Source: Paenibacillus paridis
GTDB lineage: Bacteria; Bacillota; Bacilli; Paenibacillales; Paenibacillaceae
Reading direction: 5' to 3'
Assembly (NCBI RefSeq): GCF_006345825.1
Contig: NZ_VCIX01000092.1
Location: 930,001-994,000, forward strand
DNA: 64,000 nt
In this document: positions 53,801 through 63,800 of the stretch, in pieces
Numbering within the stretch: position 1 is the stretch's first letter
Layout of the letters: every line of letters begins with the position of its first letter
Translations under genes and position numbers: made by a program
Notes under the pieces: generated by a model
Told to the model about the DNA's origin: nothing
The model's database searches: none
The model's input: the letters and a program-made list of their open reading frames with translations, nothing else

Positions 53801-54127
53801 CGTCCGGATGAATACGCACCCTCGTATAAGCGGGTCCGAATTGAGCCGAAGATCGCCGGCTCAATCGACTGGGTGGAGGCTGCTTACCACTCAGTTCGAG
53901 GAACTATTTCTTGTGAATGGAGCAAGAATGAGGACGAACTGAAATTAAAGGTTGAGGTGCCGGCCAACACATCGGCTACAGTTATTATTCCGACCTTCCC
54001 GCAGCAAATGGTTACAGAAAGCGGAGTATTAGCTGGCGATGCATCGGGAGTCACGCTCGTCTTAGCGACAGAAAGTTCCATAGAATATCTCGTTTCATCC
54101 GGATGTTATTCGTTTCATTCGCGGTGA
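50879..54127 (+). CDS. GH78 alpha-L-rhamnosidase with inserted F5/8C-like domain
   Basis: This 1082-residue protein has the GH78 layout. An N-terminal Ig-like domain (CEYLINPLGISTPKPRFSWE) comes first. A sugar-binding sandwich follows (RAMVYVTALGLYELYLNG, GANAIGAILADGWYRSRF). The (alpha/alpha)6 catalytic barrel carries DVVDRDERWPWLGD, with likely catalytic acids, then a C-terminal sandwich. Between the first two domains, about residues 150-310, lies an insertion like a F5/8C (discoidin) carbohydrate-binding domain: WVQIDLGQSRKIDGIRMFAA and SGRYIRLTSLKQTE. No signal peptide is seen, so it likely removes terminal rhamnose inside the cell. AAGGAG lies 6 bases before the ATG at 50879. It is bracketed by duplicated control DNA. 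Confidence 0.92.
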   Translation: MPSKATYLRCEYLINPLGISTPKPRFSWEIVDERRNVKQAAYQILVASEPAKLRPDLADLWDSGKIDSDDTLHIEYGGSVLSSGDGCFWTVYIWTVAAGGMAEKSEADETAEFSIGLLQSEDWKAEWITALEFIEDSPVCLGYMSLETPNPLEQKWVQIDLGQSRKIDGIRMFAAAGRRGLRPEGGEIPPSDGFPVRFKVEVSENVDMLDCTLAVDYSEVDVAFESCVSSAFAETSGRYIRLTSLKQTEAAFAGPTYCLKLAELEVLSNGINIALGCKVSALDSYENVEEGFGTVFLTDGQTAYDPGSRRNLRPSPFFRNEFMIGQPIKRAMVYVTALGLYELYLNGSRVGDHCLAPGFTQYNKRAAVQAFEVTALLNQGANAIGAILADGWYRSRFRLDGYDQYKNFAEGRYGDAIPRIISQLEIEYTDGSQVTIGTCSDWTYTMDGPYRKTSMYDGIHYDSRQEMPGWAEPAFSGASAWKLVEVSPVSWALEKSPQTVQPIRRLSEIPSESVKEIGFNVWLGDFGKTVGGICRVTLQGPAGSRIKLRYIPELKDDDSLYTDSLWGAYNNGDVYILNGQGVQTFEASFTFQGFRYIEVTGLNARDQLVDITAIMIADDYAVASNLQTSDRRLNQLWSNIRSTYQACMKSVLVDVVDRDERWPWLGDCFTTHSQSLPYMLDMSSHFSRRITDMADEQSDDGYFYSTAPRMRLISPSAGWSDAAVTTAWSSYLNYGNKRLLEETYPLLLAYCMLLQNRQECGLEPFEYCWNDHLASHMTVRPGATLWKDTGPPCMDKYHYEMLAFLQISQLVQKIARVVGDLDVADKLEQFAAKLSQEFVGTIVASQEPAVAAQTLYGLLLGYGLVKPLEAAVVLKRMLEAIEQYDGFFTTGTSTTNTLLNALSDNGQHELAFHMAMRSESPSFGHMIDHGATAVWERLDSYVAGLGFNPSAMNGFVHSGFGSIAEWMLQSFGGIRPDEYAPSYKRVRIEPKIAGSIDWVEAAYHSVRGTISCEWSKNEDELKLKVEVPANTSATVIIPTFPQQMVTESGVLAGDASGVTLVLATESSIEYLVSSGCYSFHSR

Positions 54128-54260
54128 ACCAAGTGTGGCTGGCGGGTGTTTTGCCAATGGAACTCGGTTGTCATTTAAATAGGGCTTGCTGACAAATGAA
54201 AAAGATTATAAAAAACGCATTAGAACACTAGGGCATTAACCTTTCCGTTTAGACAAATAT

Positions 54261-54298
54261 ATTTCCCCCCTTTAGCTATCATTCTTAAGAGGGGAAAT
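54261..54298 (+). terminator. Hairpin after the rhamnosidase gene, weak terminator
   Basis: ATTTCCCCCCTTTA pairs with TTAAGAGGGGAAAT (two mismatches) around a 10-base loop. The following TTGTTGTTTC is T-rich but not a clean run. Apart from this, 54128-54378 is AT-rich and shows no gene. Confidence 0.5.
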
Positions 54299-54378
54299 TG
54301 TTGTTTCATAATATTTTTATTGGTGAATTTTGAGGATGTTAGTTATTTAATATAGGTCCTGAAGCCAAGACCGTATCG

Positions 54379-54449
54379 GTATTGCCGACAGTATCATGAT
54401 TCAGGTAGAGCTGCGTGCTTATATGATCAAATTTATTCTGATAGGCATC
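54379..54449 (-). pseudogene. Remnant of the locus 2 kinase gene 5' region
   Basis: These 71 bases are a degenerate, ungapped copy of 50335-50405 in the kinase gene (about 61 matches). The rest of the kinase 5' end (50406-50607 in the source) is missing, and the copy is joined after 13 bases to a copy of the kinase's upstream control region. It cannot make protein. It shows that a kinase/promoter junction once stood here. Confidence 0.85.
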
Positions 54450-54462
54450 TTTGAAGCCTATC

Positions 54463-54623
54463 ATTTTTTAATGCTGTAACATGAACCTATATCAATTGAA
54501 ACAGAGTCAAGGTTCACTATGATGATTAGACTGACGATATCGAGAGGTGGATAAGATTATCCACCTGCGATGAATAAGAATATCTATTTTGTTTGATGGA
54601 TTCAGACGGTACACTGAGAACGT
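54463..54623 (+). repeat. Control-region duplicate, copy 2 (before the binding protein)
   Basis: This is the second copy of 50608-50768, roughly four-fifths identical. It ends 35 bases before the binding-protein start and so should contain its promoter. It carries the better preserved palindrome. Confidence 0.88.
54546..54565. promoter_or_regulatory. Palindromic operator candidate, copy 2
   Basis: GGTGGATAAGATTATCCACC has perfect 9-base arms (GGTGGATAA / TTATCCACC) around GA. It lies 94 bases before the binding-protein start and is kept in both copies of the control region. Confidence 0.65.
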
Positions 54624-54658
54624 CTCAACCAATATTGATTCGAAAAGAGGGGAAAAGT

Positions 54659-56032
54659 TTGAGAAAAAAACATTTTGGAAAAGTTTTTGCTGCAGCGATA
54701 TTAGCTTTGTTGATGGTGGTCGTTACAGCATGTGGCAGTGGGAATAATGAGGGTTCAAGCAGTTCCACAAACAATGGGAGTTCACCAAGTGCTAGTCCAT
54801 CTACACCTGAAGAAAGCCCAAGTGCACCTTTGGAGAAAATCAAGATCAAAGGGATTGGACATGCGAGCTGGTTTAAAAGCGGTATGGATGAAGTCCTAAT
54901 CGCAGCAGCCGAGAAAACAGGCATTGAATTAGAAATAGAGAAAATCCCAGAGGGCATGGATGGGGTCAATCTAGTAAAAGCCCGCTTTGCTACTGGCGAC
55001 AAGCCGGATCTGCTATTCTATTACGCTGGGCTAGGGGATACTCAAGGCTTCGGTAAAATGTCCGATACATTCGTAAGCCAAGAGGATCAGCCGTGGATAA
55101 CTAACTTTGACAAGGAATCCTGGAAGGGCATTATGACAGCTCTTGAAGACGGTAAATATTATGGAGCTCCATATGGCGGTTCTAATACAAGTGTTGTTCT
55201 GTATAACAAAAAGGTATTCGAAAGCCTAGGGCTTCAAGTACCCACGACGATGGATGAATTCTGGAGCGTTAGCGAGGCGCTCAAGAAAGGCGGGAAAATT
55301 CCGGTATACCTCTCGGGTAAAGATGCATGGACATTGCAATTACCCGTGCAGCATGCACAAGCCACACCTTCAACGGCTGAGATTCTCGCTAAAATCGATG
55401 TTAATCAAGCAAAATTCACAGATTGGACAGCTCGTAATACAGGGCTGCAGTTCCTTAAAGATGTGACGTCTAAAGGGCTGACAAACAAGGACGTGCTTTC
55501 TGATACTTACGATAATGCACAGAAGGCTTTGGCAACGGGCGAAGCAGGCATGTACATTATGGCGACTTGGGTGATGACCGATATTGCCAGTAAATTTCCG
55601 GATCAGACAGCAGACATCGGCGCGTTCATTATGCCTTATCAGGGCGCTGATGCCGACAAAAGCTATATTTTTGCACCAAATGCTGTCTTTGTGGTCAAAG
55701 GTAAAAATGAAGAAGCTGCACAGAAGTTTGTTAACTTCTTCGAATCCCTTGAAGCGCAAAATATTTTCTTCGGCAAAGATGGCGGTATTCCAGCAATTAA
55801 GGGAGTAACGGTGACATCACTAACCCCAGCAGAGCTTGAAGCTAAAGCCTTTTTGGATGCCTGTAGAGCGAGTGGCGACGGGTTTAGTATGAAATACGAC
55901 ATCAACGCGGCTTTCCCAGCTTATTTGCAGGATATCATTATTGGCGGAAAAACACCTGAACAAGTGCTAGAAGCACAACAAAAGGATTATGAAAAAGCAG
56001 CAAAAGCCAAGGATGATTCGAACTTCAAGTAA
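54659..56032 (+). CDS. Sugar-binding lipoprotein of the ABC importer, locus 2
   Basis: The TTG start at 54659 has AGAGGGG 6 bases upstream and opens straight on a lipoprotein signal (RKKHFGKVFAAAILALLMVV) with lipobox VVTAC and Cys25. The longer frame from 54593 has no signal character at its start. The mature 433 residues form a family 1 sugar-binding protein: a Ser/Thr/Pro-rich tether, ARFATGDKPDLLFYYAGLGD, YYGAPYGGSNTSVVLYNKKV and AFPAYLQDIIIGGKTPEQVL. It delivers sugar to the two permeases that follow. Its promoter lies in the second copy of the duplicated control region. Confidence 0.94.
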   Translation: MRKKHFGKVFAAAILALLMVVVTACGSGNNEGSSSSTNNGSSPSASPSTPEESPSAPLEKIKIKGIGHASWFKSGMDEVLIAAAEKTGIELEIEKIPEGMDGVNLVKARFATGDKPDLLFYYAGLGDTQGFGKMSDTFVSQEDQPWITNFDKESWKGIMTALEDGKYYGAPYGGSNTSVVLYNKKVFESLGLQVPTTMDEFWSVSEALKKGGKIPVYLSGKDAWTLQLPVQHAQATPSTAEILAKIDVNQAKFTDWTARNTGLQFLKDVTSKGLTNKDVLSDTYDNAQKALATGEAGMYIMATWVMTDIASKFPDQTADIGAFIMPYQGADADKSYIFAPNAVFVVKGKNEEAAQKFVNFFESLEAQNIFFGKDGGIPAIKGVTVTSLTPAELEAKAFLDACRASGDGFSMKYDINAAFPAYLQDIIIGGKTPEQVLEAQQKDYEKAAKAKDDSNFK

Positions 56033-56042
56033 AGACATTAGA

Positions 56043-56076
56043 AAAAGGGGGGAGTTCTTACTCCCTTCCTTTTATA
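56043..56076 (+). terminator. Attenuator-like hairpin between binding protein and permeases
   Basis: GGGAGT pairs with ACTCCC around TCTT and extends with flanking AAAGG/CCTTTT pairs, ending in TTTTAT. It sits inside the operon, so it probably ends part of the transcripts and keeps the binding protein in excess. Confidence 0.65.
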
Positions 56077-56088
56077 TAGAGGTGCCGA

Positions 56089-56958
56089 ATGATAAAAAAA
56101 ATGTATTATAGCTACTGGTTACTGTTGCCTGGCTTGTTGATTTTTAGTGTTTTCTTCATTTATCCGAATCTAACAGGATTTCTATATGCCTTTACGAATA
56201 TGGACGAAAGTTTCAAATATACTCGTTTTGTTGGATTCGACAATTTCAAATCCTTGTTCCAGGAGGATGATCAGGTTATCGCGTTCAAGAATACCTTTAT
56301 CTTCGCCATTATTACGACCGTTTTTAAGATTGTTTTAGGCTTGCTGCTTGCGTTGCTGGCTAACGCTAAGTTAAGGACAACACTCTTTTTTCGGTCGATG
56401 TTATTTTTCCCAGTTCTTCTAAGCACATTGGCAGTTTCCCTTGTATTCAGTGCTTTGCTGCATCCAAGCAGGGGGCTTTTAAATGTGTTTCTCGAAACGC
56501 TTCATTTGGATATGCTTGCGCAATCATGGTTGACTGATCCGCAAATAGTTATCTTTTCTGTGAGTTTTGTTGAAATATGGAAGTGGACGGGTCTATCGAT
56601 GATTCTATTCCTAGCGGCACTACAAACCATCCCTCAGGAATTGAAGGAGTCGGCCATGGTTGAGGGCGTTAATTCCTGGCAAATGTTCAGACATATTACG
56701 ATTCCCTTGATCATGCCAATCGTCAATACAAACGTGATTCTCAGTGTAATCGGCGGCTTGAAGGTATTTGATATCGTATATGCCTTGACAGGAGGAGGAC
56801 CAGGAAATTCATCTCAGGTCATTAACACAATCGTATTTAAGAATTTTGCTGCAGGTAGAAATGGGGAGGCTACGGCAGCAAACGTCATGTTGTTCCTGAT
56901 TGTCCTGGTGATTGTGCTGCTGGTCAACAAAGTGCTGAACCGGAAGGTAGAAGGGTGA
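56089..56958 (+). CDS. Sugar ABC transporter permease (MalF type), locus 2
   Basis: This 289-residue permease has six predicted spans, the MalF-type opening LLPGLLIFSVFFIYPNLTGF, and EAA loop ESAMVEGVNSWQMFRHITIP. It pairs with the next gene (4-base gap) and the lipoprotein upstream. No ATPase is encoded in the locus. GAGGTG precedes the ATG by about 5 bases. Confidence 0.94.
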   Translation: MIKKMYYSYWLLLPGLLIFSVFFIYPNLTGFLYAFTNMDESFKYTRFVGFDNFKSLFQEDDQVIAFKNTFIFAIITTVFKIVLGLLLALLANAKLRTTLFFRSMLFFPVLLSTLAVSLVFSALLHPSRGLLNVFLETLHLDMLAQSWLTDPQIVIFSVSFVEIWKWTGLSMILFLAALQTIPQELKESAMVEGVNSWQMFRHITIPLIMPIVNTNVILSVIGGLKVFDIVYALTGGGPGNSSQVINTIVFKNFAAGRNGEATAANVMLFLIVLVIVLLVNKVLNRKVEG

Positions 56959-56962
56959 TCAG

Positions 56963-57781
56963 ATGCGCAAATGGAAAAAAAGAGTACTAGAGCTGATTTC
57001 CTTGATTCTAAGCGGAATTGTAGCAATTCCCTTATACATGGTTATTGTGAACTCTCTTAAGAATCAAAGCGATGCAGCGGACCTAAAGTTGACACTTCCT
57101 AAAGATTGGTCAGGTTTCAATAATTATATAGAGGTATTTAGAATTGCACGTATTCCACAAGCGTTCTGGATTACGCTGTTCATAACCGTTGTGTCTGTTG
57201 TCCTTATTATTATCGTTTGTGCAGTTGCCGCTTTTGTTATTGAACGCAGAGACAGCCGTCTTATGAGACTGTTGCAGCACATTCTAATAGCGGGAATGAT
57301 TCTTCCTGGCTCTATTATTACGACCTATTATTTAATGCAATCGCTGCATCTCATTCGTACGCTCACGGGGATTGTTTTACTTTATGTAGCAACCAATTTC
57401 CCCTTCATGACTTATTTGTATATTTCCTTTCTTCGAGGTGTGCCTAAAGAACTTGACGAAGCGGCTATTATCGATGGAGTAGGAAGGTTTAAATTATTTT
57501 TCAAAATTCTCTTTCCGTTATTAATGCCAGTCAATGCATCTGTTGTCGTCCTTTCATCCATGAACATATGGAATGATTTTCAAACGCCATTTTATTTTCT
57601 GAATACGGCAAGTCGCTTTACGTTAAGCATGACCATTTATTTCTTCTTTGGTCAACATTCCAGTGACTGGAATTTGGTGTTTGCCAATATTGTGATTGTC
57701 TCGTTACCCGTTATTTTATTGTATATATTCGTCCAAAAATACATTGTTTCAGGTCTTACTGCTGGTGCAGTTAAGGGTTAA
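56963..57781 (+). CDS. Sugar ABC transporter permease (MalG type), locus 2
   Basis: This 272-residue permease has six predicted spans, the EAA loop EAAIIDGVGRFKLFFKILFP and the C-terminal KYIVSGLTAGAVKG typical of MalG-type subunits. GAAGGGTG of the preceding gene's end serves as ribosome site. The 46 bases to the next gene contain no terminator, so the surface enzyme is probably on the same transcript. Confidence 0.94.
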   Translation: MRKWKKRVLELISLILSGIVAIPLYMVIVNSLKNQSDAADLKLTLPKDWSGFNNYIEVFRIARIPQAFWITLFITVVSVVLIIIVCAVAAFVIERRDSRLMRLLQHILIAGMILPGSIITTYYLMQSLHLIRTLTGIVLLYVATNFPFMTYLYISFLRGVPKELDEAAIIDGVGRFKLFFKILFPLLMPVNASVVVLSSMNIWNDFQTPFYFLNTASRFTLSMTIYFFFGQHSSDWNLVFANIVIVSLPVILLYIFVQKYIVSGLTAGAVKG

Positions 57782-57827
57782 TAGAGATAGCAATTCATTA
57801 TAAGAGTAATGGGAGGCGTTTTCTAAG

Positions 57828-60800
57828 ATGATACAAGCTATGAAAATGATGAAAAATAAACTTCTAACGGTAACGCTCGTTTTTGCTGTATTGGTGGCTA
57901 CTTTTCCATCTTATGTTATTTACGCCGAAGATGATAGTGGCGTTAATACACCCATTTTACAATCAACGTCTGAATACTTATGGCTAGAAGGAGAGAATGC
58001 ACAATCCTACGACGGAGGCTACCAAGTTGTCGGAGAAGGGGCTTCCAGCGGATCCAGTTTTCTGAAGTTATATACTCATGATGCGAATACCATCGCTACT
58101 GCGGATTATCAATTGGATATTCCAGCAACGGCTAAATATGATATTTGGGTGCTGGGTACGCCTGGAGATAACATATGGCTGTCGGGTTACAATTGGAAGC
58201 TGGATACAGGTGCTTACAGCGCTGCGGGCTCCTTTTACGGAGAAAGCGTATTTACTACGCCGGATGGCATGCCATTCTATTGGATAAAGCTGAGCTCAAC
58301 TGATTTGGAGCAGGGTCAGCACGTTTTGGGGTTTCAAACGAATACCCCGAGACAGGGAAATTCGGACGGGTTATACTCGCAAGGAATTGATGCCGTGGTA
58401 GCTGTGCCGCATGCATGGGAATGGAAGCCTAATGGATTGGAACAGCCTACAAATATGGTTCTTCCTGAAGCGGATTCCCTGTGGGTAGAAGGAGAGGATG
58501 CGCAAGCCATCAATGGAGGATATCAAGTCGCGGGTGAAAGCGCCTCCAGCGGAGCTAGTTATTTGAAATTATATACTTACGATGCAAATACGGTCGCTAC
58601 GGCGGATTATCAATTGGATATTCCAGCAACGGCTAAATATGATGTTTGGGTGCTGGGTACGCCTGGGGATAACGAGTGGTTATCCGGTTACAAGTGGAAG
58701 CTGGATACAGGTGCTTATAACACTGTTGGCGAAGCTTTCGGAGAAAGCGTGTTTGGTACGCCGGAAGGCATGCCGTTCTATTGGGTAAAACTAAGCTCAA
58801 TGGATTTGGAGCAGGGTCAGCACGACTTGAGGTTTCTAACGGATGCCCCGAGACAAGCCGCGTTGGACGGTTTATATTCTCAAGGGATTGATGCTGTGGC
58901 TGTCGTGCCGCAGGTGTGGGAATGGACACCAAATGGGTTGGAACATCCTGCACCCAAACCTATTATTCCTCCTAAATATGTTTGGATGGAAGGCGAAGCT
59001 GCTTCTATAACCGGAGAGTATCATTCGAAATATAATGCTAAGGCAAGCGACAAACAAATTCTTGAAATGTATACAATGGCACCGGGGGCTACGGGTACAG
59101 CGGATTATGAGTTTGATATTCCTGAAGCCGGAAGCTATTCCATCTGGGTATTGGCTTCACCCGGAGATAACCCATGGCTATCCCCATTTAAGTGGAAGCT
59201 GGATGCTGCCAGCTATAAAGTCGTCGATTCCCCTTCAGCTAATACGGTGTATGTCACACCGGAAGGATTGCCTATGTCATGGCAAAAGCTAGGTGTATCT
59301 GAATTAAGCCAAGGCCAACATTCGCTAGGCTTCTTAACGGATACGCCAAGGCAAGCCTCTTTAGATGGCTTGTATTCGCAAGCTATAGATGCTTGGGTCA
59401 TCGTTCCGGATTCGTGGGGATGGTCACCGAAAGGCCTCAATAAGCCGTTTAATGGGCAAGAAGTGAAATTTAGTTATGTTGGCGGCGAACTAGATAAGAC
59501 GATTGTGCAAAGAGAGGACATATTGACCGTCACCACTACGAACAAGGTGGAAGCAGATTTTAACGGCGAGCTGTACTTCTTTGCCGATCTGATGCTAAAC
59601 GAAGAAGTCGTATCACGCGAGGTTGTTCCCTCCGTTAAGAAGACATGGACGAACGGGGAACAAAACGTTCAGACGATGCAATTGAAAATTCCGTTTAATG
59701 CACCTGACGGCTCTTACGAGGTAAGAACTGGAATCGTCGATATTCCCTACACGAATGCGCCGGATGGTAACGACTCCGTACTCGTGCAGTCATTCGCAAT
59801 GGGATCGGCTCAAGGGGATGCGCCGGAGCTTAAGGCGGAAATACAGGAATTGATCATACCGCAACAAATGAACAGTGAGGCGACCCTGCAGGGAACAGCT
59901 TCCTTCGAATTGCTGCAAGCTGTGGATTTCGATACGACAGCCTATCTAAGCTTCTGGAAAGATGATGTATTGTGGGGCATATCGGAGCTTGCATCGGTGA
60001 GTACATCTAGCTTGCCCGTCGGTGAAAATAAGGAAGTCGCGTTCGATTTCCAGCTGCCCAAGGACATTCCAGCCGCGAGCTATGTCGTCAAATTTGGACT
60101 TCATAAGCTGCAAGCGTTACCATCAACACCGAGCTTGGCGGTGGTTTCCACTACGGCATCGAGCGATGGCTACAAGCCGCTCACGAATGGCAGCTTCGTT
60201 GACAAGAAGCTAGGTGAAACCCACTTTTGGTATGCAGACCAAAACCATACGATGATCTGGGATGGGGCACCGTTTGTTCCCGTCGGGGGGTTGTTTACCT
60301 CTGACTATTTGATTTATTTCTCCACAACGGATGCGGCTGCCAACAAAGCGCGTTGGGAAGACGATAAGCAGGTTTTACAATATATGAAGGCTCAAGGGTT
60401 AAAGGACTTGTATATCAATGCCGTTGTGCATGGAGCTGGAATACCGGCATGGGCATGGCAGTGGTTACTCGATTATTTGGACGAAGAAGGATTTACTTAC
60501 GGTATTCAATTTAATGCGATCAACCACGGAGATGAGGAAGAGGTCGTTCAGACTGCGTATATGCCTAGGGCGAGCGATGGGGCTACGTCACTCAAGGCAG
60601 CCAGTGGCGGACAATTCCTGAAGATGTACACTAAAATTCCGGACTCTAAGGGGACAGCAGATTATTCATTTCATCTTCCAGCCGCGGGGAACTATGACAT
60701 TTGGGTGCTAGGCACGCCGAATAATCAATCCTATGTTTCCACTTACCAGTGGAAGCTTGACAACGGGGCTTATCAATCAACGGGAGCTGCATCTGGCGAA

Positions 60801-63800
60801 CCGGTATACAGTACCATTGAGGCCTTGCAAATCGGATGGCATAAGCTGGATTCTGTACAATTAGCAAGCGGAACGCATTCACTTGGCTTCTTGACCGACT
60901 CGCCGAGGCAAAGTGTCAATGACGGCTTATACGCCCAAGGACTCGACGCGATCGCGGTAGTACCTCAAGATTGGGCATGGACACCGAATGGAATCGCTAA
61001 ACCGAATCATCCGATCAATGATTACGCCTGGATTGAGGCGGAATCAGGGAACGTTACAGGAGCATATCTATCTGGCTGGCTGAAAGTGGAGGACATTATC
61101 CAAAGTGGCGAAGTCTCTCTCACCGTTCCATCCGCTAATGTTCAGAATGCTGTAGCGCCAGCTTCGAGCTTTAGCATAACGGCTATATCTAATTTGTTTA
61201 CAGTCATTAATCCCAAGACGGGGGAAGTAGTCGCCTCGGGCAAAGGGACGGTGGAGAAGCAGAGCGGCAGCATGCTTGAATTTAAGGCGGATGTCACGGT
61301 GCCGACTTTAAGCGATGGCACGTATACGGTCTACTTTACTCCGCAGGTGAAATACAAGAGTCACGTACTGGTCAATATTTGGGATAAGGGAGATCTCTTT
61401 CTTGATAAAATCAAGAGCCATGTCAGTAAGTTAAGGCTCGGGCCTAACTTCCGGTTATTCGTAGACCCGGTCAATAACGAATCGGGCGTATATGCCGAGA
61501 ACGAGAGCATGTTGATTGATTCGCCTGTCTATCGCGCTCAATTTATTACGTGGCTGAATCATCGTTATTCGACGATTGAGGATTTGAATGAAGCATGGAA
61601 AATGCTTACACCGCTTCCTTCCTACGAAGCAGCAGCCCGTCTCGTGCCTATCGTGAGGGGGGAGAGGGAAGAAGCTTGGAAAAACCAGCTTTTGCTAGTC
61701 GATTCAGCATCTCCTGATGTCACCTATAAAGCGGATGCCTATCAGGGTCGATTGTGGGATGATTATGCTGATTTCCGGGACGATTCCTTTAACGATTATC
61801 AAATGAAGGTGGCCGACGCTATTAATGAAATTGTATCCATACCTGTCATTTATAAATACGTTTCAAGCCAAAGGAAGTATTTTATCAACCATAAGCAATC
61901 CGGCGGTTTTCAAGGCATAGGTGGAGAAGTATACGGAAATACAGAGTATTTGGTAAGGGAGCGGGCCGGATATCCTTACTCGGCAGCCGAACAGTCGGCG
62001 CAAACGATGTGGCTGATTACAACCGAAACACAGTTAGATGAGAATATGGAGCTGAAGTATAATTCGGGTGTGAAAGGCTATCCGGATCAGCAAACGATGT
62101 ACAATCATTTCGATAATTTGATCAAGAGCGGCTCGAAAGGCATTTATGATTTCTTGCTCAATTGCAGCTATCATACAGCTTGTACCGAAGCTTATGCCTA
62201 TTACACAGCCAAGCCTATTCAATTTGAATGGCTGGATGAATATCGGACGAATCTATTAGATCCAGATTCGTTAGCTGAGCTGGTTGCTTATCGTCCGGAG
62301 GTTTATTATGCCTACCCCGCAGGAGAAATGTGGTGGGGACCTAACCGACGCAATGTCGTATTGCCTGGAAATGACTATCAGGGTGGAGCAACGCTTACGA
62401 CTGCGAATGACAAATGGGTGCTGCCTACATTCGATCCTAAGGTAAAAACCGATGTACTGCTCGTCAATCTCGAGGATGACCCAGCGACGACGGTTTATGG
62501 AAAAGCATTGCTGGAGTTAGGGAGCTTAAAGGATGGAACGCGGGATACCGTCTATATGGGTTATCGCCGAAATTTAGGCGCATTGCCGGAGATTGATAGC
62601 TATTTCACGAACGAATTTACAACGTTAGAGAATGGGACGGTTGTTCAGGTTCTGAACCCACAGGCAAGTGCTACCGCTGAGATTGTATATCAGACGGCCG
62701 AAGGCAAAGTATGGGCACTCAGGGACGGAAACCTTTGGATTATTGGGGATACAAACTGGATACAAAGCTTTGAAGGCAAGGAGCCGAAAGGAACGGCCAA
62801 GTACATTGATGAGTTGGATTTTGCAGCTGTAAATGGCACTACGCCGACACCATCACCAATAGCAACGCCAACGGCAACGCCAACAGCAACACCAACGCCA
62901 ACAGCGACACCGACAAGCAACAATAGTAATAAAACAAGTCGTTTTGTGATCGATGAGGGCAAGGTGATTGTAGAGCTTGGCAGCAATGAAACTCTCTTTT
63001 CAGTACCCCTAGAGAAAGTGGGGAACCTTCCTGTGCAGGTGAAATCAGGAGCGGCCGTATTTACGATTAATCCAGCCGTACTTAGCAGGCTTTCGGAGCA
63101 GGCGGGGGTAACCTCGGGCGCTATTCTCGAGGTTCAAATGTTGCCTGTAAAAGATTCGAACATCTCGAACTCTCCGGTACGGGGAGGGAAAGCGCGAGTA
63201 GTCGCCGCAGGCCAAGTGTATGAGCTTGGCATTACGTTAACGAAGCCAGATGGAACGGTTTACACAGCTGAACAAGTATCGGGTGACGTGGAGATCACAT
63301 TGCCTTTTACAACGGGATTGGATCAGGATCTTCTAGGCATTTATTTCTTTAACGAGTCCACAAAGCAATGGGAGTATGTAGGCGGCACGGTAGATACGGA
63401 TACGATAAAGGTCAAGCTGAAGCATCTTAGCAAATACGCAGTGCTGGAGTATAACAAGACATTCGAGGATGTTCCAGCAGCTCATTGGGCCGCTAGCACA
63501 CTTCAAGTACTGGCAGCGAAGCATCTTGTAACCGGCGTGACCGAATCCATATTCAAGCCTGCAGCCTTGACGACCCGAGCTGAATTCACTGCTCTACTGG
63601 TTCGGGCATTAGATCTTGAGCTCACGGACATTGCTACAGGATTTAAGGATGTTAAAGCGGATTCGTGGTATGCGAAAAGCATTCAAGCTGCTGTAGCGGC
63701 GGGTATTGTTACAGGAATAAGCGAAGACAGCTTCGGGCCGAATCAACCGATCACACGTGCGGAAATAGCGGCTCTGATGGGGAGAGCACTTAAGCTAACG

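Noticed and set aside
50335..54623. The duplicated control region as the ends of an insertion sequence or transposon
   Set aside because: The copies are direct, about 160 bp and 71 bp with internal deletion, have no inverted termini or transposase, and one lies inside a functional kinase gene.
54593..54658. Longer N-terminus for the locus 2 binding protein starting at ATG 54593
   Set aside because: The extra 22 residues are not signal-like and precede the true ribosome site AGAGGGG, which serves TTG 54659.
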